Source: Natronogracilivirga saccharolytica
GTDB taxonomy: Bacteria; Bacteroidota; Rhodothermia; Balneolales; Natronogracilivirgulaceae
Assembly (NCBI RefSeq): GCF_017921895.1
Contig: NZ_JAFIDN010000006.1
Location: 158,731-222,730 of the forward strand
DNA: 64,000 bases
Direction of reading: 5' to 3'
Under the pieces are notes generated by a model that was given only the letters and a program-made list of their open reading frames with translations, was not told where the DNA came from and did no database searches. Shown in pieces: positions 18,300 to 25,980 of this stretch. The first letter of the stretch is position 1. Every line of letters begins with the position of its first letter. Position numbers and translations under genes: made by a program.

Positions 18300-18701
18300 G
18301 ATTTCCTGCGCTATACTATCTCTGTGTTTATATAAGTAAATAATATCAAAGCAATATGCTGTATAAAAACCGTTGCTAAGCAACCACAGCAAAAGTAAAC
18401 TTTAAGAGCCCGATCCGATGCAACCTTCATGACGGTGTTGCCCTTATGAAAAATTGTTGCATAATCAAGCATTAAAAAATAACAAAAAAATAACATAGAC
18501 TCCATAACTCACGATAACCAAAAATATGTACCCTTGAAATCAGACTCTTGCTGCAGATTTGCGTCGGCCTGCATGCTTTGGCTGCCTTCTTTTTCCTGAT
18601 AACGGCTTGCTTTATCTGTTAACTATTTACTTTATCATGATATTTGTCAGGGAATCGGGCTTCAGAATTTCTGACCGGATTTATTTATATTGAAAGGTTA
18701 T

Positions 18702-18724
18702 ACCGTCTTAATACGGAAGACGGT
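18702..18724 (+). repeat. Perfect stem-loop ACCGTCTT/AAGACGGT
   Basis: Eight-base arms at 18702-18709 and 18717-18724 enclose AATACGG. There is no following T-run, so it is not an obvious intrinsic terminator. It lies 106 nt before the thioredoxin-like gene and may be a leader hairpin or a protein-binding site. Confidence 0.5.
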
Positions 18725-18759
18725 CTTACCTCCGGCACGATTCCGGATCATTTTGCGTT

Positions 18760-18780
18760 TATGTGATACGAAATCACATA
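18760..18780 (+). promoter_or_regulatory. Palindromic operator candidate TATGTGAT-N5-ATCACATA
   Basis: Perfect 8-base arms at 18760-18767 and 18773-18780. The core TGTGA/TCACA half-sites resemble Crp/Fnr-family operators, but the half-sites are 7 nt apart rather than the usual 6, so the family assignment is uncertain. It is located 50 nt upstream of the thioredoxin-like gene start. Confidence 0.45.
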
Positions 18781-18829
18781 TCTGTGCTGATCTGGACTGA
18801 TCAAATTACTCATACTTAAGACTTCTACT

Positions 18830-19348
18830 ATGCGACGAACTGTCGGCGTTGTTGCGCTTTTAATACTGGTCATTGCTGGTTTTAAACTGGCCTCCTCCAC
18901 GGAAAGCAGCCAGCCGGAATCTGCTGATGCTACGGAGATTCTGCAAAATGCTGTATTCACCGACCTTGACGGAGGTGAGGTGACCATCCATGATTTTGAG
19001 GGAAAAACCGTGCTCATCGACATCTGGGAAACCTGGTGTACACCGTGCATCCGAAGCATGCCCACACTGCAGGAGCTGATGGATGACTATCCGGACGATT
19101 TTGTCGTTCTTGCCGTTTCACCCGGTTATATGGACTCCGAAGAGCAGGTCAGGGAGTTTGTCGCAAACAATGACTATGATTTTGCATTTGTATTCGGGGA
19201 ACAGCTGGCAGAGGATTTTAATGTGCAAAGCATTCCCTACAAAGTTTATGTGAGCCCGGGCGGCGAGTACATTGAGTCCGTCCTTGGTACGCAGGGACCG
19301 GAACTCGATTATGAGAAAACACGCGAAATTATTGAAAAACATCTATAA
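18830..19348 (+). CDS. TlpA/ResA-type thioredoxin-fold protein
   Basis: 172 residues. An N-terminal hydrophobic segment (about 5-22) acts as signal or membrane anchor, followed by a thioredoxin fold with the active site ETWCTPC (about 65-71) and the cis-proline segment SIPYKVYVSPGG. These envelope thiol-disulfide oxidoreductases reduce disulfides for cytochrome c maturation or related tasks. The spacing to the downstream ahcY gene is only 18 nt, so the two are probably co-transcribed, although the pairing makes no obvious metabolic sense. Two inverted repeats lie upstream. Confidence 0.88.
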   Translation: MRRTVGVVALLILVIAGFKLASSTESSQPESADATEILQNAVFTDLDGGEVTIHDFEGKTVLIDIWETWCTPCIRSMPTLQELMDDYPDDFVVLAVSPGYMDSEEQVREFVANNDYDFAFVFGEQLAEDFNVQSIPYKVYVSPGGEYIESVLGTQGPELDYEKTREIIEKHL

Positions 19349-19366
19349 ACCTAATACTGAGATTTT

Positions 19367-20680
19367 ATGACGACGACTGTAAAAGAGAAGAAGTTGCCTT
19401 ACAAAGTTGCAGATATTTCCCTGCACGAATACGGCCGGAAGGAGATCCGGCTTGCAGAAGCCGAAATGCCCGGCCTTATGGCCCTGAGGGAGGAATTTGG
19501 CCCGCAGAAACCATTGAAAGGAGCACGCATTGCCGGATGTCTGCACATGACGATCCAGACCGCAGTGCTCATCGAAACACTCGTTGAACTCGGCGCAGAT
19601 GTCCAGTGGTCATCATGCAACATTTACTCGACCCAGGACCATGCAGCGGCAGCAATAGCCAAAGCCGGGGTACCGGTGTACGCATGGAAGGGCATGACCG
19701 AGGAAGAGTACGACTGGTGCATTGAACAGACCCTTTACTTCAGGGATGGCCAGCCGCTCAATTTGATTCTGGATGATGGCGGCGACCTCACCAATATGGT
19801 TCTGGACAATTACCCCGAACTGGCAAGCAAACTCAACGGTATTTCCGAAGAGACCACGACAGGTGTACTGAGACTGTATGATCGCATGAAGGCCGGAACG
19901 CTGCCTGTGCCGGCTATTAATGTCAACGACTCCGTAACCAAGTCCAAGTTTGACAATAAATACGGTTGCAAAGAATCCTGTGTGGATGCCATCCGTCGTG
20001 CCACCGATGTGATGATGGCCGGCAAAGTCGCCGTTGTAGCAGGTTACGGTGATGTCGGCAAAGGCTCGGCTGCCTCCCTGCGCGGTGCTGGAGCCCGCGT
20101 TATCGTCACTGAAATAGATCCGATCTGTGCACTGCAGGCTGCCATGGACGGCTACGAAGTCAAAAAGATGGCCGATGCCGTGGAAGAGGCCGATGTGGTC
20201 ATTACCGCAACCGGCAACAAGGATATCCTGACCGATGTTCACTTCCGGAGCATGAAAGACAAAGCTATTGTCGGAAACATCGGTCACTTTGACAACGAAA
20301 TCGACGTCAAATGGCTGAAAGACAATGCCGAAGAGATCAACATCAAGCCCCAGGTTGACCTGTTCCGTTTTGATGACGGACGCGAAATCATCCTTCTGTC
20401 ACAGGGCCGGCTCATGAATCTGGGCAACGCTACCGGTCATCCGAGTTTCGTGATGAGCAACAGCTTCACCAATCAAACACTGGCTCAGATGGCACTCTGG
20501 CAGCGTCCCGATGACTTCGAAGTTGGTGTGCATGTCCTGCCGAAAGACCTGGATGAAAAAGTAGCGCGTCTCCACCTGAAGAAAATCGGCGTGGAGCTTG
20601 ACGAACTGAATGATGGGCAGGCGCAATACATCGGAGTCCCGAAAGAGGGCCCGTACAAATCCGAAATGTACCGTTACTAA
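19367..20680 (+). CDS. ahcY: Adenosylhomocysteinase
   Basis: 437 residues. Converts S-adenosylhomocysteine to adenosine and homocysteine with bound NAD, keeping the methyl cycle running in the cytosol. Family features: [44 protein letters not shown], the catalytic [14 protein letters not shown](C)ES segment, the NAD-binding [31 protein letters not shown], and the usual C-terminal KSEMYRY. Length and sequence look complete. An intrinsic terminator follows 25 nt after the stop. Confidence 0.97.
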   Translation: MTTTVKEKKLPYKVADISLHEYGRKEIRLAEAEMPGLMALREEFGPQKPLKGARIAGCLHMTIQTAVLIETLVELGADVQWSSCNIYSTQDHAAAAIAKAGVPVYAWKGMTEEEYDWCIEQTLYFRDGQPLNLILDDGGDLTNMVLDNYPELASKLNGISEETTTGVLRLYDRMKAGTLPVPAINVNDSVTKSKFDNKYGCKESCVDAIRRATDVMMAGKVAVVAGYGDVGKGSAASLRGAGARVIVTEIDPICALQAAMDGYEVKKMADAVEEADVVITATGNKDILTDVHFRSMKDKAIVGNIGHFDNEIDVKWLKDNAEEINIKPQVDLFRFDDGREIILLSQGRLMNLGNATGHPSFVMSNSFTNQTLAQMALWQRPDDFEVGVHVLPKDLDEKVARLHLKKIGVELDELNDGQAQYIGVPKEGPYKSEMYRY

Positions 20681-20705
20681 GAATACACTGACGGCAATTT
20701 GCAAT

Positions 20706-20746
20706 AAGGGCTGACCGGGGGAGACACATTCCGGCTCAGCCCTTTA
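20706..20746 (+). terminator. Intrinsic terminator of ahcY
   Basis: AAGGGCTGACCGG (20706-20718) pairs with CCGGCTCAGCCCTT (20731-20744), including a perfect 9-bp outer stem, and ends in a short T-rich run (CCCTTTATTG). It is directly followed by the tRNA promoter. Confidence 0.75.
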
Positions 20747-20777
20747 TTGTGTTATTCTCAAAAACCTCTTATCTTTG
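20747..20777 (+). promoter_or_regulatory. Bacteroidota-type promoter for tRNA-Arg
   Basis: TTG at 20747-20749, 20 nt spacer, then TATCTTTG at 20770-20777. This matches the Bacteroidota -33/-7 consensus (TTG, about 19-20 nt, TAnnTTTG). The tRNA begins 16 nt further on. The -33 element lies immediately after the ahcY terminator stem. Confidence 0.65.
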
Positions 20778-20793
20778 AATTCTCGGCAAAAAT

Positions 20794-20867
<74 letters not shown>

Positions 20868-20877
20868 CCCGAATACA

Positions 20878-20921
20878 AAGCCCTGTGTTGCAATACATTA
20901 TAGCAATGCAGGGCTTTTGTT
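20878..20921 (+). terminator. Intrinsic terminator after tRNA-Arg
   Basis: AAAGCCCTG (20878-20886) pairs with CAGGGCTTT (20909-20917). An inner TTGC/GCAA pair extends the stem, and it is followed by TGTTATTTT. Confidence 0.75.
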
Positions 20922-21189
20922 ATTTTGGGACGAAAAATGACATTTTTTTAACCTTGATATTCTGAACAAGCTGATTGGATTTTGCAACTTCCCGGATTGT
21001 GACACTTGCATGTTAATCGATACATTTTAAAGACCCGTTGACGGTACTTGGGGTGGTGCTGCTTGCCGGATAAGCATGCATGAAATAAAATACAGGGGAG
21101 TCAGCCTTTTGCAAAGGTGTGCCTTGTAATACGATATTTTGCAGGATTCATGAGTCCTGGCTAAGAGCAATGCGTGTTACACTCCCAGT

Positions 21190-21456
21190 TCAACCGTAAT
21201 GAGTCCACATACGAATCACTTTTACAATTTTTTCTTTCTCGAGTACCTGGTAGACCAATCGGTGCCGGATATTTATACGCCTGGAGTACGCCCCCTCTAA
21301 TTTCCCAATAAGTTTTTCATAAGGAGGATATTCTTCAAAAGGATTCTCTTTAATTATTTCCAATAACTCTTTAATCTTGGGCTTTAACCCTGAAGAAGCC
21401 GCTTTTCCGGCATCTTTTTTTGCTTGTTTTGTGTAAACGAGTTTGTATTTACTCAC
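21190..21456 (-). CDS. YoeB/Txe-family toxin
   Basis: 88 residues, typical for the RelE/YoeB ribosome-dependent mRNA endonuclease toxins. Visible are the N-terminal YKLVYTKQAKKDA strand-helix, the central NPFEEYPPYEKLIG and the conserved SRRINIRHRLVYQV with the catalytic Arg/His region, plus the C-terminal VIRMWTHYG (YoeB ends in a similar H-Y). Its start overlaps the antitoxin stop by 4 nt, so the two are translationally coupled. Confidence 0.93.
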   Translation of the reverse strand: MSKYKLVYTKQAKKDAGKAASSGLKPKIKELLEIIKENPFEEYPPYEKLIGKLEGAYSRRINIRHRLVYQVLEKEKIVKVIRMWTHYG

Positions 21457-21695
21457 CAGTCAAGCTCTTCATCGGTTTCTTCAACAGGGGTCTGCAGTCC
21501 TTCAATTATGGATTCCTGCATTCCAGGAATGGAAGACAGATAGAGTGTTTCCTGAATCGAACGCCAGTCATCCTCGCTGATAAGTACCGCATTGGTTCTC
21601 TTACCTGTAATTTGAATTGGCTCATGAGTTTCAGAAGCCTCATCCAATAGCCGGTAAATCTCTTTACGAGCCTGGGTCGCAGTTAATGTCTTCAT
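21453..21695 (-). CDS. YefM/Phd-family antitoxin
   Basis: 80 residues, the partner of the YoeB toxin just downstream. The N-terminal MKTLTATQARKEIYRLLDEA and ITGKRTNAVLISEDDWRSIQ are the Phd/YefM DNA-binding fold, and the last 25 residues are the acidic toxin-neutralising tail (EETDEELDW). Such antitoxins usually repress their own operon. Confidence 0.93.
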   Translation of the reverse strand: MKTLTATQARKEIYRLLDEASETHEPIQITGKRTNAVLISEDDWRSIQETLYLSSIPGMQESIIEGLQTPVEETDEELDW

Positions 21696-21839
21696 AATAG
21701 TGTGGACTTAATTATGTTATCCATCATAATCAATAACGTACGTTAATCCGTACTTGTTGTCAAGCTTTAGAAGTAAGGTAGCAAAATGACCCATCCGGGC
21801 TGTCCCATCACCTCATGATGATAGTAGTCCTTATCCGCC

Positions 21840-22790
21840 TTACGGGGTTATCACCATCTTGCCCCTGGTATGCAGTAATTCGACCTGCTCCAGCGCCTTG
21901 CCCGCTTCTTCCAGGCGGAATGCCTTTGTCACCGGCGCTTTCAGTTCGCCGTTGTCCGCCAATTCACTTATCTGCTCCAGCTGACGCGCATTCGGCTCAA
22001 CAAACACATACTGAAACCGGATGTCGGACCGCCTGTCCGGGTTGCTGTTCGTGATGGATACGAGCCTGCCATTTTTTATCAGCGTATCCATACTCTGCGC
22101 CAGTGCCTCGCCTCTTGAGCAGTCAAAGATCATATCCACACCGGCCGGGACAATTTTCTCCACAGCTTCCCCTACGTGTCCCTCTTTATAGTCCACCGTA
22201 TCATCAGCACCAAGCTCCTTCAGGTAGTCGTGGTTTTTGCTGCTTGCCACACCGATCACCCGCGCCCCATTCCATTTCGCAAACTGGACCGCGAACGTGC
22301 CTACGCCTCCGGATGCTCCGAGGATCAGAACCGTATCTCCTTTCTGCACCTTGCCGGCATCAAACAGTGACTGCCAGGCCGTAAGTCCGGCCAGCGGAAT
22401 ACCCCCGGCTTCTTCCGTGGTGAGATTTGTCGGGCTGTGCGCCAGGTAGCTTTCGGGCAGCGAGATGTATTCGGCAAAGGCTCCGTGCTGAATCAACGGT
22501 CTCCGCGCATATGCATATACCGCGTCTCCTTCGCTGAAACGCCGTGCAGCATGTCCGCGCGCTTCCACAACCCCCGCCACATCCCATCCTGGAATCAGCG
22601 GAAATTCCGAAGGAATAAAATCTTTCAGCATTCCACGGACTATTGCGCTGTCAACCGGGTTCACGCCTGCCGATTTCACACGGACAAGTACTTCTCCCTC
22701 CCCGGGTTCCGGCCGGTCCAGTTCTCCGGTTGTAACCGAATCCGGTCCGCCAAACGCTGCTATGTAGGACGCCTTCATTTTTTTACTCAT
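21840..22790 (-). CDS. NADP-dependent quinone-oxidoreductase-like MDR protein
   Basis: 316 residues of the zinc-independent medium-chain dehydrogenase/reductase family. The N-terminal GroES-like domain includes VKSAGVNPVD and PGWDVAGVVEARG. The Rossmann domain has LILGASGGVGTFAVQFAKW and VIGVASSKNHDYLKELGAD. The cysteine cluster of zinc alcohol dehydrogenases is absent. It is likely a cytosolic reductase of quinones or enones; the substrate cannot be read from sequence. Confidence 0.9.
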   Translation of the reverse strand: MSKKMKASYIAAFGGPDSVTTGELDRPEPGEGEVLVRVKSAGVNPVDSAIVRGMLKDFIPSEFPLIPGWDVAGVVEARGHAARRFSEGDAVYAYARRPLIQHGAFAEYISLPESYLAHSPTNLTTEEAGGIPLAGLTAWQSLFDAGKVQKGDTVLILGASGGVGTFAVQFAKWNGARVIGVASSKNHDYLKELGADDTVDYKEGHVGEAVEKIVPAGVDMIFDCSRGEALAQSMDTLIKNGRLVSITNSNPDRRSDIRFQYVFVEPNARQLEQISELADNGELKAPVTKAFRLEEAGKALEQVELLHTRGKMVITP

Positions 22791-23386
22791 AATCGTCTTG
22801 TTTAATGTTGATCGTTAATGGATATCGTTTATGGCATCTATCGGTAAAACAGTTGCCGGAGAGCATACGTTTCGAGACGGCATTGATCGATCATATCCCG
22901 ACGCAATCGACCGCAACACCGAACTCGCACCGCTTGATTGGGTGCGGCAGCTGCCCTGGATTTTTTTGATGTCGGATAAACAGCCAAATAAACTGAGGTA
23001 TCGGTGTGTACTGCCCCTGCTCCGAGATGCACCATAACTGGAATGGCGGATGATTGCCATAGCCAAACGTTTGATCATCCGGGTTCAGGGAACGCAATAT
23101 TTTCTATGGCCGTCCAATAGACCTTGGGCCGGTGAGTGCCGGAATCGTTCCGGACACGTCAACCGTTGAGCCTCTATATATGTTTGGTGCAGTCACATGA
23201 ACTGTAAAACCGATTCTGAAAATTGTTTGCAGTACAAAACTGTTAAAAGACAGCGGAATCGCTTAGGCCGGAAAGGATTCTTTACTGGTCAGGGATGAAT
23301 ATTGCCTGTTGACAATGGAGGCCATATATATGTTACAGAGCTGATTAAGGATGGGCTTCTAATTTCAGGAATCTTATTTTTGGATA
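22791..23386. other. Gene-poor interval
   Basis: About 600 nt between the MDR gene and the PIN module. Only short frames of uncertain coding value (such as 68 codons at 22831-23037) are present. I see no RNA gene, repeat or clear gene remnant. Confidence 0.4.
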
Positions 23387-23539
23387 TTATTTACTGCGAA
23401 CCGAATGTTTTTGCCTTCTTTGCCGGAAATAGTCCAGAATTTCTTTGGCAGACTTTCCCTTCGTATCGGCCGCGATCCGATCACGCTCTTTACGGACTGT
23501 TTTTACACAATCAAATTTTTTTTCAGTTGTCGTCTTCAT
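23387..23539 (-). CDS. 50-residue partner of PIN-domain protein
   Basis: An ORF of 50 codons starting at ATG 23539 and ending TAA at 23387-23389. It begins 17 nt inside the 3' end of the PIN gene, in another frame. The sequence starts MKTTTEKKFDCVKTVRKERD and contains KGKSAKEILDYFRQRRQ: a short strand, then charged helices. Small proteins of this pattern (K-F-D-x-V-K/R near the N-terminus and a conserved E-x-L-x-Y/F helix) commonly follow PIN-domain genes in several phyla and probably act as their antitoxins. The role is inferred from position and size. Confidence 0.7.
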   Translation of the reverse strand: MKTTTEKKFDCVKTVRKERDRIAADTKGKSAKEILDYFRQRRQKHSVRSK

Positions 23540-23987
23540 AATCAAAAGATTCACGAGGGTTTCTTATTTCCAACGTTTGATATCCGAATTTAAGATTGAC
23601 CGAATTATACCCTTGAATTCGCTCAATGTTTACAATGTGCTTGAAATTCCAACTTACGAGCAAATCTGCTTTTTGGATTGTTGCAATCGCAATGTGGAAG
23701 CAATCGGCCATACTTGATGGACCTACAACGTTCTCGGCGATGTAATTTTTTGCCAGTTTTACGGCTTCTTCACCCAGATTTACATGTTGCAACCTATTGT
23801 CAGGAATAGAGTTGACAAAACTGGTAATGTCATCGGGTGCAGAAGAGAGCTCATCGTCGATAACATCTGAATACAGGAGGATAATGTCAGTTTGAAACAC
23901 ACGATCAAAAAATTTATCTGTCCAAAAAGCAAATTCATCATCGAATTTGCCTCCAAAAACGGATGTATCAAGGTAAAAAGTTCTCAT
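23523..23987 (-). CDS. PIN-domain protein (VapC-like ribonuclease toxin)
   Basis: 154 residues. The PIN fold acidic residues are visible: YLDTSVFGG (first Asp, N-terminus), DELSS (Glu, about 45), ADCFHIAIAT (Asp, about 94) and LLVSWNFKHIVN (about 110). This subgroup with SWNFKHIVN is frequent in Bacteroidota and cyanobacteria. Normal VapC toxins follow their antitoxin; here the small candidate partner lies downstream and overlaps, a reversed order. It is likely an RNase that targets tRNA or rRNA. Confidence 0.85.
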   Translation of the reverse strand: MRTFYLDTSVFGGKFDDEFAFWTDKFFDRVFQTDIILLYSDVIDDELSSAPDDITSFVNSIPDNRLQHVNLGEEAVKLAKNYIAENVVGPSSMADCFHIAIATIQKADLLVSWNFKHIVNIERIQGYNSVNLKFGYQTLEIRNPRESFDYEDDN

Positions 23988-24187
23988 AGACTCAATATAG
24001 CCACTGAGTGTCTGGAGACAAATATTAGATTACTATATCCCGTGATAAGGAGTACTTCCCTATTGGCATTACATCAAAACTGCAAATCAATGAAGCTCTC
24101 CAACGGCCAGTGTTTTACCGGAAGGCGGTAATTATGAACAGAAAAGACTGGCGAAAATCAGTCCGCCTGTCCGGTTGAAACACAATG

Positions 24188-24625
24188 TTACGTTTCGGTA
24201 CCAGAAAATTCCCAAGGATTAATGATATGAACTCCAGATGGTTTCATATCACTGACATTTCTTGTCACCACACTTAAATCATGGACCAGAGCCGTTGCTG
24301 CAATTAAGCCGTCAATAGCCGGTAGAGGTGTACCCTTGGTTTCAGAGAATGCCTGAATCTCGCCCCATTTTTTTACCTCAGCCATAGTAACGTCAAGAAC
24401 CCGATTTCGAAACCTTTGCTTAAAATCATTATTGACCCAGTTAACAAGTGTGGTCTTTTTCTTTGATGCCGATAGTTTTTCGATGCCCTTAATCAACTCC
24501 CCGAAAGTAATAACACTTAAATACATTTCGGTTTCATCGTTGTCGGAAAACCAGGTTTTTACATTTGGCTCTGGCTGATTTTTTGTGAGTTCAGAGATGC
24601 AGCAGGTGTCAATCAGGAAGCTCAT
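24188..24625 (-). CDS. VapC/FitB-type PIN toxin
   Basis: 145 residues. PIN-domain motifs: FLIDTCCISELTK with the first Asp, the FGELIKGIEKL Glu, LPAIDGLIAATALVHDL with the central Asp, and VTRNVSDMKPSGVHIINPWE typical of FitB-like VapC proteins. It overlaps the upstream antitoxin by 4 nt. Predicted Mg-dependent ribonuclease. Confidence 0.92.
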   Translation of the reverse strand: MSFLIDTCCISELTKNQPEPNVKTWFSDNDETEMYLSVITFGELIKGIEKLSASKKKTTLVNWVNNDFKQRFRNRVLDVTMAEVKKWGEIQAFSETKGTPLPAIDGLIAATALVHDLSVVTRNVSDMKPSGVHIINPWEFSGTET

Positions 24626-24876
24626 AACGAAACATCGCGTGAAGAGGATTTGTCCCTTCTGGTATCAAGTTCGACAGAGTTGAGAGGGGACGACTGCAAA
24701 AAATTGACAAGTGAGTTTCCGGGACGGTCCAGTTTGCGATAGTCCTCAATGGAAAGGACGACCACAGAGTCTTTTCCGTGTTTACTGACAAACTGAGGTC
24801 CATCTTCGGAAGCTTTGCGAACCAACTCGCTGAACCTGTTTTTGGCGTCTTGTAAGTGCCACTTTTTGATTTTCAT
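24622..24876 (-). CDS. Phd/YefM-family antitoxin
   Basis: 84 residues. The N-terminal Phd fold WHLQDAKNRFSELVRKASED and VSKHGKDSVVVLSIEDYRKL is clear. The C-terminal tail (SSPLNSVELDTRRDKSSSRD) would bind the toxin. It is coupled to the VapC/FitB toxin through an ATGA overlap. An AT-rich region with an inverted-repeat-like TCTAGACTGTCTAG (24888-24901) lies just upstream and may be the autoregulatory operator. Confidence 0.9.
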   Translation of the reverse strand: MKIKKWHLQDAKNRFSELVRKASEDGPQFVSKHGKDSVVVLSIEDYRKLDRPGNSLVNFLQSSPLNSVELDTRRDKSSSRDVSL

Positions 24877-25072
24877 GCCATTTATATATGTCTAGACTGT
24901 CTAGTTTGAAATATACCTATAAAACTTGAACCATGACAAATTATTGTCGATCACGGTATGCAGCGATCAGAAACTTAACTGGTTATTATATGTCAAAACA
25001 GTTCATACGGAAATCTTAATATTTCATTCCAGCCTAAAGTGCTGAAGTTATTTTTACTATTAAAAGAAAACT

Positions 25073-25615
25073 ATGAAAAAGATCGCTTACGCTGCATTTG
25101 CATGCTTAGTTTCTGTATTCGTATTGACCAGCTGCGGGATATTTGGTTCGGACGACGATGATTCCATCAATGGTAATAATGGCAATTGGCCCAGGGATAC
25201 CGAAACCGAGGTGGTCGATGTCACCAATCCTGAAACAGGACGCATCTGGATGGATCGCAATCTGGGTGCTTCGCGCGTGGCGACCTCTCCCGTCGACCCC
25301 GAGGGTTATGGCGACAGATACCAGTGGGGCCGCCCGGCCGACGGGCACCAGGAGACCCCCTTTTCAACTATTTCCGCATTAAGCCGCTTTGACCAGCCTG
25401 GCCACGGGCATTTTATCACAAGCAGCAGTGAGTATAATTTGGATTGGCGCAAAAGCAATGGTTCGATCTTCTCTACCGGTGCCCCTTATGGCCACTATTG
25501 GTCGAGTACCGTATCCGATAGCCACGCACAGTCACTGGAATTCAGTGTGCCTGCCCACGTACGAGATTTCGGCCGGGTGTCGGGTCTCTCTGTCCGCTGC
25601 ATCAAGGACGAATGA
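25073..25615 (+). CDS. Lipoprotein with shortened FISUMP domain
   Basis: 180 residues. The lipoprotein signal has lipobox LTSCG (Cys about 22), followed by an acidic/Asn-rich spacer. The FISUMP (Fibrobacter succinogenes major paralogous) domain starts at VTNPETGRIWMDRNLGAS, continues YGDRYQWGRPADGHQ and GHFITSSSEYNLDWR, then jumps to NGSIFSTGAPYGHYWSSTVS and GLSVRCIKDE. The family's central block (LWxGV...NPCPxGFRxPTxxE...LKLPxAGxR), roughly 55-60 residues, is missing without loss of frame. It is presumably exposed on the envelope. The domain function is unknown, and the deletion may make it non-functional. Confidence 0.8.
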   Translation: MKKIAYAAFACLVSVFVLTSCGIFGSDDDDSINGNNGNWPRDTETEVVDVTNPETGRIWMDRNLGASRVATSPVDPEGYGDRYQWGRPADGHQETPFSTISALSRFDQPGHGHFITSSSEYNLDWRKSNGSIFSTGAPYGHYWSSTVSDSHAQSLEFSVPAHVRDFGRVSGLSVRCIKDE

Positions 25616-25618
25616 GCC

Positions 25619-25795
25619 TTAGAATTCCTTTTTCTCAACAGGCTTCAAAACTACGATCAGGAAGGTTGCGACCGGACCAATGAGCAGCGATATCAGCCAC
25701 CAGGCCAATCCGCTCCGTCCTTTGCTTTGTGCCAAACCGGCGTTGATAAGCGAAAGTGTTCCCCATCCTGCGGCGTATGGTGTCGGATCATTCAT
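25619..25795 (-). CDS. Small membrane protein (58 residues)
   Basis: ATG at 25795, stop at 25619-25621. The frame reads MNDPTPYAAGWGTLSLINAG, then a KGRSGLAWWLISLLIGPVAT membrane segment, and ends in VEKKEF. The basic-Gly-x-x-x-W-W before a Leu/Ile/Gly/Pro helix is like many small bacterial membrane proteins found near conjugative or prophage genes, but no function is known. It is convergent with the FISUMP lipoprotein gene, whose stop is 3 nt away. Confidence 0.6.
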   Translation of the reverse strand: MNDPTPYAAGWGTLSLINAGLAQSKGRSGLAWWLISLLIGPVATFLIVVLKPVEKKEF

Positions 25796-25980
25796 AATTT
25801 CGGATTGATTCGGTTATTAGTTGATTGAATGTTGATTGAATCCGGGTTATTAAGATGATTAGCCGGTGCCCGGCGGGGTGAACGATTGTGCTACGCGAAA
25901 ACGGCGGACAAAACCGCAATAACACATCCGCATAAATATCAAACATATACCGGAATAACAAAAGGAATTGCTGAGACAGC

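Larger units (their letters stand above)
18300..18829 (+). other. Divergent intergenic region with inverted repeats
   Basis: About 530 nt without a gene, between the leftward VTC cluster and the rightward tlpA-ahcY pair. The left half is AT-rich and probably holds the VTC-cluster promoter. A Bacteroidota-like -7 element (TACCCTTG) occurs near 18530-18537 on the plus strand. The right half contains two perfect inverted repeats, annotated separately. I found no open frame longer than a few codons that I would support, and no recognisable riboswitch. Confidence 0.5.

Noticed and set aside
18540..19366. S-adenosylhomocysteine or SAM riboswitch before tlpA-ahcY
   Set aside because: The inverted repeats do not fit the known SAH or SAM riboswitch cores; they look like simple hairpins or operators.
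20868..21189. Integration site next to tRNA-Arg
   Set aside because: The toxin-antitoxin cluster lies nearby, but I found no repeat of the tRNA 3' end downstream and no integrase gene.
22831..23037. A 68-codon plus-strand frame in the gap before the PIN module
   Set aside because: No recognisable motif, weak start context, and overlapping frames of similar length on the other strand.
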